Shown here: piece after piece, positions 32,266 through 40,277 of the stretch
Layout of the letters: every line of letters begins with the position of its first letter
Numbering within the stretch: position 1 is the stretch's first letter
DNA from: Flavobacterium sp.
GTDB lineage: Bacteria; Bacteroidota; Bacteroidia; Flavobacteriales; Flavobacteriaceae
DNA: 64,000 nt
Reading direction: 5' to 3'
NCBI RefSeq assembly: GCF_027483985.1
Contig: NZ_JAIXTJ010000008.1
Location: 1-64,000 of the forward strand
The notes under the pieces: model-generated
Database searches by the model: none
The model's input: only the letters and a program-made list of their open reading frames with translations
Told to the model about the DNA's origin: nothing
Translations under genes and position numbers: made by a program

Positions 32266-33381
32266 AAACAAATCACTTGCAATTCCATCGCTTAAAAACT
32301 TTCCTTTTTTGGTTGTTCGCAAAACATTTTCGTCTACAAAAAGTAAGTGATCTTCAATATATTTTGCTGCTTGTTGGTTGAGATAGTCTAAAAAAGTTGT
32401 GCCAAATTCAGTTTGAATTCTATCTAAAGAAATTCCCCAAATGGTTCGCAAGCCAGTCATAACATATTCATTATATCTATCGGTTTTGGATAACATTTCG
32501 GTTTCTGATGGTAGTTTATTTTCTTGAATGGATTTCAAATACAAAGTATTATTTGACACATTCCAACTACGTTTTTCTCCATCATAACTGTGAGCTGAAG
32601 GACCAATTCCGATGTATTTTTTGCCTAACCAATAACTCGAATTGTTTTTAGAGAAATAATTTTCTTTTCCGAAATTGGATAATTCGTAGTGAATAAAATC
32701 ATTTTCAGATAATTTATCAACCAAAATCTGAAAATGCTCTTGAGCTACTTCATCATCTGGTTGCGGAATAATTCCTTTTTGGATAAACGAATGCAAAGCG
32801 GTTTTTGGTTCAACCGTCAAAGCATAGCTTGAAATGTGTGGAATATTAAAAGACAAAGCAGTTTCGATATTCTGAAGCCATTTTTCGTTGCTCATTTCTG
32901 GAATTCCGTAAATTAAATCGACTGAAATATTATCAAAATATTGTGTGGCAAATTCGAGACATTCTTTCGCTTCCGCAGAATTATGAGCGCGATTCATCAT
33001 TTTTAAGTCATCTTCAAAAAACGATTGAATTCCGATAGACAAACGATTTATTTTATTGTCTGACAATTCTATTATTCGTTCTTTCGATAAATCATCTGGA
33101 TTGGCTTCAACCGTAATTTCAGGATTTTCAGTTACTTCAAAATTCTTATATACTTCATTAATCAAAAATCGTAAATCCTCAATCGCTAATATAGATGGAG
33201 TTCCTCCACCAAAATAAATGGTTTCTACCACTTCGTTTTGAAACTCACTTTTACGCATTTCAATTTCTTTAGCCAACGCCAAAACCATCTCGTCCTTTTT
33301 CTTCAATGAAGTAGAAAAATGAAAGTCGCAGTAGTGACAAGCTTGCTTGCAAAAAGGTATGTGTATGTAAATTCCGGACAT
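32254..33381 (-). CDS. hemW: Radical SAM haem chaperone HemW
   Basis: 375 residues, full length for HemW. The [4Fe-4S]/SAM motif CxxxCxxC is CKQACHYC, followed by GGGTPS. The HemN_C domain lies at about 290-370. Family members bind haem and insert it into haemoproteins; they were often misannotated as coproporphyrinogen oxidases. Where the family HNxxYW signature is expected the protein reads NNSSYW. The final residues and the TAG stop are encoded by a REP-like palindrome. Confidence 0.9.
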   Translation of the reverse strand: MSGIYIHIPFCKQACHYCDFHFSTSLKKKDEMVLALAKEIEMRKSEFQNEVVETIYFGGGTPSILAIEDLRFLINEVYKNFEVTENPEITVEANPDDLSKERIIELSDNKINRLSIGIQSFFEDDLKMMNRAHNSAEAKECLEFATQYFDNISVDLIYGIPEMSNEKWLQNIETALSFNIPHISSYALTVEPKTALHSFIQKGIIPQPDDEVAQEHFQILVDKLSENDFIHYELSNFGKENYFSKNNSSYWLGKKYIGIGPSAHSYDGEKRSWNVSNNTLYLKSIQENKLPSETEMLSKTDRYNEYVMTGLRTIWGISLDRIQTEFGTTFLDYLNQQAAKYIEDHLLFVDENVLRTTKKGKFLSDGIASDLFMLN

Positions 33382-33383
33382 TT

Positions 33384-33776
33384 TTAGTAATTGAATATTA
33401 AAATCATAGGCAATAAAATACTTAAAAGAAAGAAAATAAATCCAAATAAATTATCAGCAAATAAACTTACATCGCCTGAATAAAATAATTCTCTAGGAGG
33501 AATTTTTGGATCTCTTTTTTTTCTTTTCCAAAAAGGTATTAACATTAATCTATATAACAACAAAGAATATAAAGGACTGTACCAAAACAACAAAAAATTG
33601 GGTTTTGAGAATTCATTTACACTAATTTTATAAGTTGTGATGAAAGCAAAAATGATTGTAATTAAAAAGAGTATCATAAATGACTTTTTTTCCCTTAATG
33701 CCTTCCTACTTATAAAAAATATTGTTGGGATAAGAATTATTGCAATGAATGAAAACTCCTCAAAAAATTTACTCAT
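33384..33776 (-). CDS. Small integral membrane protein, unknown function
   Basis: 130 residues with about four hydrophobic segments (6-22, 32-50, 62-80, 108-130) and a basic middle (FWKRKKRDPKIPPRE). I do not recognise the family. It lies 2 nt from hemW and 3 nt from ruvC, so it is probably co-transcribed with both. Confidence 0.75.
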   Translation of the reverse strand: MSKFFEEFSFIAIILIPTIFFISRKALREKKSFMILFLITIIFAFITTYKISVNEFSKPNFLLFWYSPLYSLLLYRLMLIPFWKRKKRDPKIPPRELFYSGDVSLFADNLFGFIFFLLSILLPMILIFNY

Positions 33777-33779
33777 AAA

Positions 33780-34334
33780 CTATTTTTTAACTCGAGATTC
33801 ATTTTCTTTAACAAAAGCATCCCAACCCGAATAACTTTTTTCGCCCACGACTTTTCCGGAATTGAAAAAATGACAAACAGCGGCTGCTAATCCATCGGTT
33901 GAATCTAGGTTTTTTGGTAATGTTTTTAAGCCTAAAAGTTGTTGTAGCATTTTGGCTACTTGTTCTTTGCTGGCGTTTCCGTTTCCGGTTATTGCCATTT
34001 TTATTTTTTTGGGTTCGTATTCTGTAATTGGAATATCTCTTGAAAGTCCGGCTGCCATTGCAACGCCTTGTGCTCTTCCCAACTTCAACATTGATTGCAC
34101 GTTTTTGCCAAAAAATGGTGCTTCAATAGCAATTTCGTCTGGATGATGCGTGTCGATTAATTCGATTGTTCGTTCAAAAATGACTTTTAATTTTTGATAA
34201 TGGTTGTCGTATTTACTCAATATCAACTCATTCAACTGCAGAAATTCCATTTTCTTGTTGACTACTTTTATCAATCCAAAACCCATAATGGTTGTTCCTG
34301 GGTCGATTCCTAAAATTATTCTTTCGTTTGCCAT
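33780..34334 (-). CDS. ruvC: Holliday junction resolvase RuvC
   Basis: 184 residues. The opening [17 protein letters not shown] carries the first catalytic Asp, [11 protein letters not shown] the Glu, and the C-terminal region the paired acidic site ([12 protein letters not shown]). RuvC cuts four-way junctions with RuvAB during recombination. First gene of the ruvC-membrane protein-hemW transcript. Its promoter region lies against the divergent flippase-like gene and contains short CAGTT repeats. Confidence 0.95.
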   Translation of the reverse strand: MANERIILGIDPGTTIMGFGLIKVVNKKMEFLQLNELILSKYDNHYQKLKVIFERTIELIDTHHPDEIAIEAPFFGKNVQSMLKLGRAQGVAMAAGLSRDIPITEYEPKKIKMAITGNGNASKEQVAKMLQQLLGLKTLPKNLDSTDGLAAAVCHFFNSGKVVGEKSYSGWDAFVKENESRVKK

Positions 34335-34336
34335 TT

Positions 34337-34375
34337 TCAGTTGTCAGTGTTCAGTTGACAGTTATCAGTTGCTTT
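34337..34375. repeat. Short tandem repeat, CAGTTGTCAGTGTT type
   Basis: Imperfect repeats of TCAGT/CAGTTG occupy the spacer between ruvC and the divergent gene. Related CAGTTTTCAGT stretches lie at 60.6 and 63.0 kb. Confidence 0.55.
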
Positions 34376-34403
34376 TAGTGAGTAATATTCACTCTCAAAA
34401 TAG

Positions 34404-34411
34404 TACATTTG
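34404..34411 (+). promoter_or_regulatory. Candidate -7 box TACATTTG
   Basis: TACATTTG matches TAnnTTTG and ends only 5 nt before the ATG at 34417, implying a leaderless or nearly leaderless mRNA. No TTG -33 box at a normal distance was seen. Confidence 0.4.
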
Positions 34412-34416
34412 TAACA

Positions 34417-35367
34417 ATGATTACAATTCCTCACAAAGCTAAACAATTCTTGGTTTTTTCAGTCAAACTTTTGATTGTTGTTGGTGCATTTTATTTTATT
34501 TACAACCAGTTGGCTTCCAATGACAAATTGGATTGGGATAAATTTTTGGTTCTATTTTATAAAAATCAATCGTTTGCAGGAATTTCGTTTATTTTACTTT
34601 TTAGTTTTTTGAATCGATTTTTTGAAATTCTGAAATGGCAAAATCTGGCGCAAGTTGTAAAACCTATTTCTCTTAATGAAGCTACGAAACAAGTTCTTGC
34701 AGCTCTAACTTTGGGTGTTTTTACTCCAGTTGGCGTTGGTGAATATGCTGGGAAAGCATTGTATTTTGAGAAAAAAGATACCAAGAAAATTATTTTTCTG
34801 AACTTAATTTGTAATGGTGTTCAAATTGTTGCCACAGGAATTTTTGGCATTCTTGGGTTGATGATTTTAGGTTATTGGCTTTGGAGTTTCGGAATAATAG
34901 CAATTACAATTGCATTTTTTCTGTTTTCTTATTTCACAAAAAAAATCAAAATTAAAGGCTATTCTATTGAAGATTTGATTGAAAAAATCAATGAAATTCC
35001 GAAGAAAATTCATCGTAAAAACTTGATTTTAGGATTTTGTCGATACTTAGTTTTTTCGCATCAATACTATTTTTTGTTTTTAGCATTTGATGTCGATTTG
35101 CCTTATTCAACTTTAATGGCAACTATTACAACGGTTTATTTTTTAGCTTCGATTGTTCCTAGTTTTCAGTTTTTGGACTTTGCTTTGAAAGGAAGTTTGG
35201 CAATTTATTTCTTTGGATTGCTTGGTGTTAACGAATGGATTGTGGTTTTTGTAACGATGCTGATGTGGTTTTTAAATGTGGTTTTGCCTGTGATTTTTGG
35301 TAGTTATTATGTAATGATTTTTAAGGTTTCTAAACCAGTAAACCTAAGCATTTCCGAAAAAAATTAA
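34417..35367 (+). CDS. LPG synthase TM-region family membrane protein
   Basis: 316 residues with about eight membrane segments, recognised as the lysylphosphatidylglycerol-synthase transmembrane-region / UPF0104 family by FLNRFFEILKW, LGVFTPVGVGEYAGKAL and the late SIVPSFQFLDFALKGS. Members without the C-terminal synthase domain are suspected lipid or lipid-linked-sugar transporters. The frame is open further upstream into ruvC, but the ATG at 34417 follows the promoter-like box and begins the usual family N-terminus. A GT2 gene follows after a repeat-filled spacer. Confidence 0.82.
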   Translation: MITIPHKAKQFLVFSVKLLIVVGAFYFIYNQLASNDKLDWDKFLVLFYKNQSFAGISFILLFSFLNRFFEILKWQNLAQVVKPISLNEATKQVLAALTLGVFTPVGVGEYAGKALYFEKKDTKKIIFLNLICNGVQIVATGIFGILGLMILGYWLWSFGIIAITIAFFLFSYFTKKIKIKGYSIEDLIEKINEIPKKIHRKNLILGFCRYLVFSHQYYFLFLAFDVDLPYSTLMATITTVYFLASIVPSFQFLDFALKGSLAIYFFGLLGVNEWIVVFVTMLMWFLNVVLPVIFGSYYVMIFKVSKPVNLSISEKN

Positions 35368-35590
35368 ACACATAGAAACATAGATTAAAAATATCCTAAA
35401 AGAATCTTCGATTTTTTAAAGTTAACATAGCTATGTGAAAAATAAAATGTCTTTTTCATTTCTTTAAAAACAATATGATCTCTATGATTCTATGTGTTTA
35501 AAAAAGTTGAAATACATTTATCCTTGCCAATTGTAAGTTTGTGAAATCCTTTAATTTGTGTAAATTCGTGCAATTCGTGTAAAATCGTTA
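35368..35590. repeat. Inverted spacer repeat AAACACATAGAAACATAG and CGTG-type repeat
   Basis: The spacer starts with AAACACATAGAAACATAG and contains its imperfect inverse CTATGATTCTATGTGTTT near 35482-35500. A second motif lies at 35555-35588 (GTGTAAATTCGTGCAATTCGTG). Both kinds recur in spacers of Bacteroidota in my experience. No gene is present. Confidence 0.6.
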
Positions 35591-35593
35591 CTT

Positions 35594-36721
35594 ATGATTG
35601 AAATTGTATTATTCGTTGTTTTAGTAATTTATGTTGTGTTTCTTTTGCAACTAATAATTGGTTTTGATAAAATAAAATCATTTGTAAGACCGGATGAAAA
35701 ACCTGTTACTAAATTCTCGATAATTGTTCCTTTTAGGAATGAAGAGAAGAATTTACCGAAACTTTTAAAGTCGATTTCTAAGCTAAATTATCCGAAGGAT
35801 TTATTTGAAATTATAATGGTAGATGATTTTTCTACCGATGCTTCGGAGCGCGTTTATATCAAATGGCGTATGGAAAATGGATTGATTGAAACTACACTTT
35901 TAGAAAACTTACGATTATCCAATTCACCAAAAAAAGATGCGATTTCACGAGCTATACCGATTTTGAAACACGATTGGGTTGTTACCACTGATGCCGATTG
36001 TGTTGTGAAAAAAGATTGGCTGCTGACTTTGGACAATTTTATTCAAAAAAATAACGCCGAAATGGTTGTTGGTGCTGTGGTTTATAAAACAAAAAACAAC
36101 TGGTTTCATCAGTTTCAGCAATTGGATTTATTGAGTTTGCAAGGAACTACGATTGGAAGTTTTGGAATTGGAAAACCATTTATGTGTAACGGAGCAAATT
36201 TTGCTTACACCAAAAAGCTTTTTAATGAAATTGGAGGTTTTGGAGGAAACAACAAAATGGCAAGTGGCGACGATGTTTTCTTATTGCAAAAAGCACTGAA
36301 AAACCATTCGGATAAAGTGCAATATTTAAAGAATACTGATACCATTGTAAAAACAAAACCTGAAAACGATTTGTATAAATTGTTTATGCAACGCGTTCGT
36401 TGGGCAAGTAAAACAACTGGATATTCTGGATATTATTCTAAAAGTTTGGCGGTTGTGGTTTTGGCTATGAATTTTGGATTGGTTTGTTGTTTATGGTTTG
36501 TAGTTTGTGATTTGTTGTCTTGGAAAACGTTACTTATTGTGTTTTCAATTAAATATTTTGTGGATTATTTATTGTTGTTGAAATCGAATCACTATTTGAG
36601 AAAAGGCAAATTTATTTTTCCGTTGGCGAGTAGTTTGGTATATCCTTTCTTTTGTAGTTTGGTTGGGATTTATTCGCTTTTTGGTAGTTTTTCTTGGAAA
36701 GGTAGAAGTTTTAAGAAATAG
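35594..36721 (+). CDS. Membrane family 2 glycosyltransferase
   Basis: 375 residues: N-terminal membrane segment (4-22), GT2 catalytic domain (about 42-260: IIVPFRNEEKNL, VDDFSTD, DAD in TTDADC, QRVRWASK near QxxRW), then two or three C-terminal membrane segments. The layout is that of processive or membrane glycosyltransferases. The QRVRW motif suits polymerising GT2 enzymes, but substrate and product are unknown. Confidence 0.88.
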   Translation: MIEIVLFVVLVIYVVFLLQLIIGFDKIKSFVRPDEKPVTKFSIIVPFRNEEKNLPKLLKSISKLNYPKDLFEIIMVDDFSTDASERVYIKWRMENGLIETTLLENLRLSNSPKKDAISRAIPILKHDWVVTTDADCVVKKDWLLTLDNFIQKNNAEMVVGAVVYKTKNNWFHQFQQLDLLSLQGTTIGSFGIGKPFMCNGANFAYTKKLFNEIGGFGGNNKMASGDDVFLLQKALKNHSDKVQYLKNTDTIVKTKPENDLYKLFMQRVRWASKTTGYSGYYSKSLAVVVLAMNFGLVCCLWFVVCDLLSWKTLLIVFSIKYFVDYLLLLKSNHYLRKGKFIFPLASSLVYPFFCSLVGIYSLFGSFSWKGRSFKK

Positions 36722-36738
36722 TTTTATTGAAAACGATT

Positions 36739-36892
36739 GCCCTAGCCCAGATGGAAATGAAAAGCTTTTTATTGAAAAAATATAATTTTTCTTGATGAAA
36801 AAAAGCGACCAACGGAAGCTCTTTTTTTATCGTAGAAAAACTTATTTTTTAATAAAAACTTGTAATGTATAGCTGGAATTAGCTTCAAAAAA
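36739..36892 (+). repeat. Structured intergenic element, copy 2
   Basis: Begins with GCCCTAGCCCAGATGGAA and ends with AATGTATAGCTGGAATTAGC. A-T rich hairpin-forming sequence lies between them. Same start and end signature as the copies at 39.7, 45.0 and 48.6 kb. Confidence 0.6.
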
Positions 36893-37372
36893 TTACTTTT
36901 CGGTTTTGATAATTACTGGTAAAATGAATTGCGTTTTTACCGGAATTCCACGTTTTATAGCCGGATTTACTTTAGGAAAATCAACTAGTTTAATTTTGAG
37001 AATACTATCAATTTTAATGGTGTCGTAAGCAACCGTATCTTTTGGAAATTGTGGTTCGAATTGCATTGACGCATCAGGATTTACGGTTACTTTAACTTCG
37101 ATGGTATCAAGCTTTGGGAAAAGAATTCTTAAAGTATCAACGCTTAATTTTTCTTGAATTGTGCTGGATAAAACCTCAAAAAAACATTGCTTTCGTTGAG
37201 CATCGTCAGTAATTGCCTCACAATCTACAATTGAAGGATATTGGTCTACTTCTTTCCAATTGATTTCTTTTAGTTCTTTTTCAAGCAATTCTTGTTCAGA
37301 AGGCATTGGCTTCTCAAAATATTGACAAGATTGTAAAACAAAAAGTGCTGTAAAGAATAAAACCTTTTTCAA
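36893..37372 (-). CDS. Predicted lipoprotein, unknown function
   Basis: 159 residues beginning at TTG. The signal peptide ends in a lipobox-like LQSC (residues 12-16), so Cys would be lipidated and the protein anchored in the periplasm or outer membrane. The C-terminal part (NPAIKRGIPVKTQFILPVII) is reminiscent of TonB C-terminal-like domains, but this is weak. No ATG fits upstream before the stop of the neighbouring gene. Co-directional with the next secreted protein, 4 nt away. Confidence 0.65.
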   Translation of the reverse strand: MKKVLFFTALFVLQSCQYFEKPMPSEQELLEKELKEINWKEVDQYPSIVDCEAITDDAQRKQCFFEVLSSTIQEKLSVDTLRILFPKLDTIEVKVTVNPDASMQFEPQFPKDTVAYDTIKIDSILKIKLVDFPKVNPAIKRGIPVKTQFILPVIIKTEK

Positions 37373-37376
37373 TGGA

Positions 37377-37748
37377 CTATTTTTTGGAATTTAAATATTC
37401 AGAATAACTTCTGTTGAACCATTCTTGTTTGGATTTTTGGGCTTCTTCTTTTTGATCTTTGTATAATAGTCCGAGTTTTTCAGAGTAAATTGCAATTTTA
37501 ATAGTGTAAGTATAAAATTCTTCTTTAGTTAAAACGATTTTGGAATCACTTTGTTTTTGGAAAAACTCAAAGAATAAGGTGTCGAAGTCTTTTTTACTGT
37601 AGGCTTGGACTTCTTTTTTATATTTGGTGTAAATTGCCTCTTTGACTGCAATATCGGGATCAACAACTGGTTTTTCTTGTCCGAAAGCATTGCTTACTGC
37701 ACAAAAAATTAGGAAGTAAAAAACTGTTATTTGAATTATTTTTCTCAT
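37377..37748 (-). CDS. Small exported protein, unknown function
   Basis: 123 residues with a cleavable signal peptide (MRKIIQITVFYFLIFCAVSNAFG, then QEKP). The mature part of about 100 residues is helical and charged. Unrecognised family. Four nt from the lipoprotein gene, so they are probably expressed together. Confidence 0.7.
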   Translation of the reverse strand: MRKIIQITVFYFLIFCAVSNAFGQEKPVVDPDIAVKEAIYTKYKKEVQAYSKKDFDTLFFEFFQKQSDSKIVLTKEEFYTYTIKIAIYSEKLGLLYKDQKEEAQKSKQEWFNRSYSEYLNSKK

Positions 37749-37780
37749 ATTGGTCTCAAAAATACTAAAAAAATAGTTTA

Positions 37781-38272
37781 ATGGATATTATATTAGTTAT
37801 TCTTGGTTTAATTTGCTGTATTGTTGGCCTTTTTGGGAGTTTTTTACCGGCTTTGCCTGGACCACCAATTAGTTGGTTGGGTTTATTGTTTTTGTATTTA
37901 ACCAATTATGTAGAAAATAATTATTGGGTTTTGGGGATAACGTTACTGCTAACGGTTATTATTTCAATTTTAGACTATGTTATTCCTGCAAAAGGCGCCA
38001 AGAAATTTGGTGGCACAAAATACGGAATTTGGGGAACCAACATTGGATTAGTAATTGGACTATTTTTTCCGCCAATTGGCTTTATAATTGGATTGTTTGT
38101 AGGTGCTTTTATCGGGGAGTTAATTTACAACTTTGAGGATAAAAAAGGCGCATTGAAAGCTGCAACTGGAGCATTTCTTGGATTTTTGGTTTCCAGTTTT
38201 ATGAAATTTATGTTGTGCTTGTCGTTCTTGATTTTATTTTTAATTGTATCTATCAAAAACTTATCTTGGTAA
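37781..38272 (+). CDS. DUF456 membrane protein
   Basis: A 163-residue protein with about four to five membrane segments. DUF456 is recognised from LGSFLPALPGPP-like FGSFLPALPGPPISWLG, GAKKFGGTKYGIWGT and the Gly-rich FFPPIGFIIGLFVGAFIGE. Function unknown. Divergent from the small exported protein and followed by a hairpin terminator. Confidence 0.88.
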   Translation: MDIILVILGLICCIVGLFGSFLPALPGPPISWLGLLFLYLTNYVENNYWVLGITLLLTVIISILDYVIPAKGAKKFGGTKYGIWGTNIGLVIGLFFPPIGFIIGLFVGAFIGELIYNFEDKKGALKAATGAFLGFLVSSFMKFMLCLSFLILFLIVSIKNLSW

Positions 38273-38278
38273 AAAAAT

Positions 38279-38313
38279 AAAAAAGCCATCTCGAATAAAC
38301 GAGAAAGCTTTTC
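38279..38313 (+). terminator. Terminator after DUF456
   Basis: A two-step stem (AAAAGC...GCTTTT outside, CTCG...CGAG inside) is followed by TTTTC. Another hairpin (GCTACGA / TCGTAGC) lies downstream near 38339-38362. Confidence 0.65.
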
Positions 38314-38430
38314 ATTGGTCTAACTACTAAACCTTTTTGCTACGAGTTACAAAGTCGTAGCGAAACAACACAACTATTGTGAATGATTTGTTTATTTACT
38401 AACAACTCATTTCATTTACTTCTTTGGGCA

Positions 38431-38458
38431 AAAAAGCACTTCATTTCTGAAGTGCTTT
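38431..38458 (-). terminator. Terminator of tRNA-Asp
   Basis: The stem AAAGCACTTCA / TGAAGTGCTTT is followed on the minus strand by a T-run, about 10 nt after the tRNA 3' end. Confidence 0.8.
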
Positions 38459-38468
38459 CCCAATTAAG

Positions 38469-38542
38469 CGGTCTGGACGGGACTCGAACCCGCGACCCCA
38501 TGCGTGACAGGCATGTATTCTAACCAACTGAACTACCAAACC
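38469..38542 (-). tRNA. tRNA-Asp (anticodon GTC)
   Basis: 74 nt. The acceptor GGTTTGG pairs with CCAGACC (one G-T pair), discriminator G. The anticodon stem CATGC/GCATG encloses CTGTCAC, giving anticodon GTC. The T-arm is GCGGGTTCGAGTCCCGT. CCA is not encoded. Confidence 0.95.
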
Positions 38543-38671
38543 TTGCTTTACTTATTCACTTATTGCTTATTTCAGTGGCCTTCCGTGAACTTGTTTGCGG
38601 TTGCAAATATACACACGTTTTTTATTTCTGCAACTATTTTTTTACTTTTTTTTGATTTTTTTTCAATGAAA

Positions 38672-39598
38672 TCAACCAAAGTTTTGTTTTTCAACCAAGT
38701 AAGTTGTGAGAATTTTTTCAAAATTTGCTCCAACATTTACTGGAACGTACTTTATTTTGTTCTGAGCACAGGTTAAAGACAGTTTTTTAAAGTAGTCTGA
38801 AACCTTTTTTTCGTATTCTTCTTTAATGTTTTCAGAATAAAGATTTACAATTTCACCAGATTCAACATCGATAAACTTTCTTGGTGTGTTATCAAAGTTG
38901 AAATTTAGCTCTGTTTTTTCGTCAATAACATGAAAAACGACTACTTTATGCTTGTTGTGCTTTAAGTGTTGTAATGCATTTAAAAGCTGCTCGTGATCGC
39001 CGTCTTGAAACATATCTGTAAACAACACAATCATCGAACGACGGTGCATTTTTTCGGCTATTAAATGCAAGTACGTTATCGTATCGGTGTTTTTGGGTGT
39101 TTTAGAATTTTCAAGCAGATTGTCTAATTGATTTAAAAGCATTCTGTGTTGCCTGTCGCTACCTTTTTCTGGTGCATAGTATTCATATTTATCTGAAAAA
39201 ACGCTTAACCCTACCGCATCGCGTTGTTTCTTTAACAAATTCATCAAAACTGCTGAGGCTAAAACTGAAAATCCGATTTTACTTTCGTAAAATGATTGAT
39301 CGCTTTTTAGTTTTGGAAAATGCATTGACGAAGAATTGTCAATAATTAAATGACATCTCAAATTGGTTTCTTCTTCGAATCGTTTGGTGTACAGTCTATC
39401 TGTTTTTGCAAATAGTTTCCAATCGATGTGTTTGGTGCTTTCGCCCGGATTATAAATTTTATGTTCGGCAAACTCCGCTGAAAACCCGTGAAATGGCGAT
39501 TTGTGCATTCCTGAAATAAAACCTTCGACTACTTGATTGGCCAAAAGTTCAAGATGCTTGAATCCTGAAATTATTTCTTTTTGTTCTTCTATCTTCAT
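38672..39598 (-). CDS. DUF58 / vWA-like protein
   Basis: 308 residues of the DUF58 family: RxYxPGE-type motif YNPGESTKHIDWKLFAKTD, then a vWA-like domain with DNSSSM as MIDAS-like motif. In Bacteroidota such genes often sit with MoxR and BatA/B genes, but no such genes adjoin it here. Probably cytoplasmic; function unproven. Confidence 0.88.
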   Translation of the reverse strand: MKIEEQKEIISGFKHLELLANQVVEGFISGMHKSPFHGFSAEFAEHKIYNPGESTKHIDWKLFAKTDRLYTKRFEEETNLRCHLIIDNSSSMHFPKLKSDQSFYESKIGFSVLASAVLMNLLKKQRDAVGLSVFSDKYEYYAPEKGSDRQHRMLLNQLDNLLENSKTPKNTDTITYLHLIAEKMHRRSMIVLFTDMFQDGDHEQLLNALQHLKHNKHKVVVFHVIDEKTELNFNFDNTPRKFIDVESGEIVNLYSENIKEEYEKKVSDYFKKLSLTCAQNKIKYVPVNVGANFEKILTTYLVEKQNFG

Positions 39599-39697
39599 AG
39601 TTCAAATGTAAATAAAAGTTTAGGAGTTTAAAAGTTTAGGGTTGTTAAAGTTACCAAATGTTGTTGATAATACTTACTTCACAAAAATAGATTACCA

Positions 39698-39768
39698 TTT
39701 AGCCCTGATAGGAGAATGTAGCTCTCGTTTTTACGAGACTACTTCGGATAGCAGGAATATGGTGCACA
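39698..39768 (+). repeat. Structured intergenic element, copy 3 (short)
   Basis: A compact copy: TTTAGCCCTGATAGGAG at the start, the hairpin GTAGCTCTCG / CGAGACTAC with a T-rich loop, then CGGATAGCAGGAATA. This shows the minimal plan of the family most clearly. Confidence 0.65.
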
Positions 39769-39787
39769 AAAATGACCAAAACATTCG

Positions 39788-39833
39788 CTCAAAAAAAAGT
39801 CCAATCAAGTTTTGAAACTCAATTGAACTTTTT
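39788..39833 (-). terminator. Terminator after trxA
   Basis: An imperfect stem around AAGTCCAATC..AGTTT / AAACTC..AATTGAACTT with A- and T-rich flanks. On the minus strand it follows the trxA stop. Confidence 0.6.
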
Positions 39834-39850
39834 AGTATATCAATTTTATA

Positions 39851-40168
39851 CTACAACAATGCGTCGATTGCATCAGTGTAGGTCTTTTTTGGTGCTACAC
39901 CAACTTGACGACCAACAACTTCTCCGTTTTGGAAAATTAAAACTGTTGGAATGTTTCTTACGCCATATTTTGCAGCGAACTCTTGATTAGCGTCTACATC
40001 TACTTTTCCTACTACAGCTTTTCCTTCATACTCTGCAGAAACCTCATCAATAACTGGTCCAACCATTCTACACGGTCCACACCAAGCTGCCCAAAAATCT
40101 ACTACTACAGGTTTGTCTGATTTTAATACTACTTCATCAAAAGTAGCATCTGTTATTGCTAATGCCAT
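39851..40168 (-). CDS. trxA: Thioredoxin
   Basis: 105 residues with the WCGPC redox site in [13 protein letters not shown], the cis-Pro in RNIPTVLIF and the normal single-domain length. Cytoplasmic dithiol-disulfide reductant for ribonucleotide reductase, peroxiredoxins and others. Monocistronic: -7 box TATCTTTG upstream, hairpin downstream. Confidence 0.96.
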   Translation of the reverse strand: MALAITDATFDEVVLKSDKPVVVDFWAAWCGPCRMVGPVIDEVSAEYEGKAVVGKVDVDANQEFAAKYGVRNIPTVLIFQNGEVVGRQVGVAPKKTYTDAIDALL

Positions 40169-40202
40169 ATTTTTATATTTTTAAGTTTCTAAATTTATAC
40201 TG

Positions 40203-40210
40203 CAAAGATA
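40203..40210 (-). promoter_or_regulatory. Candidate -7 box TATCTTTG of trxA
   Basis: TATCTTTG on the minus strand matches TAnnTTTG, 34 nt before the trxA ATG. No obvious TTG at the -33 position. Confidence 0.55.
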
Positions 40211-40277
40211 AAGAAACATTTTTGTAATGAAATGTAACTTATATTACTTTTAGCTATTTTTTAATTGAAAGAATTGA

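Noticed and set aside
34204..34416. 71-codon N-terminal extension of the LPG-synthase-like protein
   Set aside because: It would overlap ruvC deeply on the opposite strand, and the sequence is not hydrophobic or family-like.
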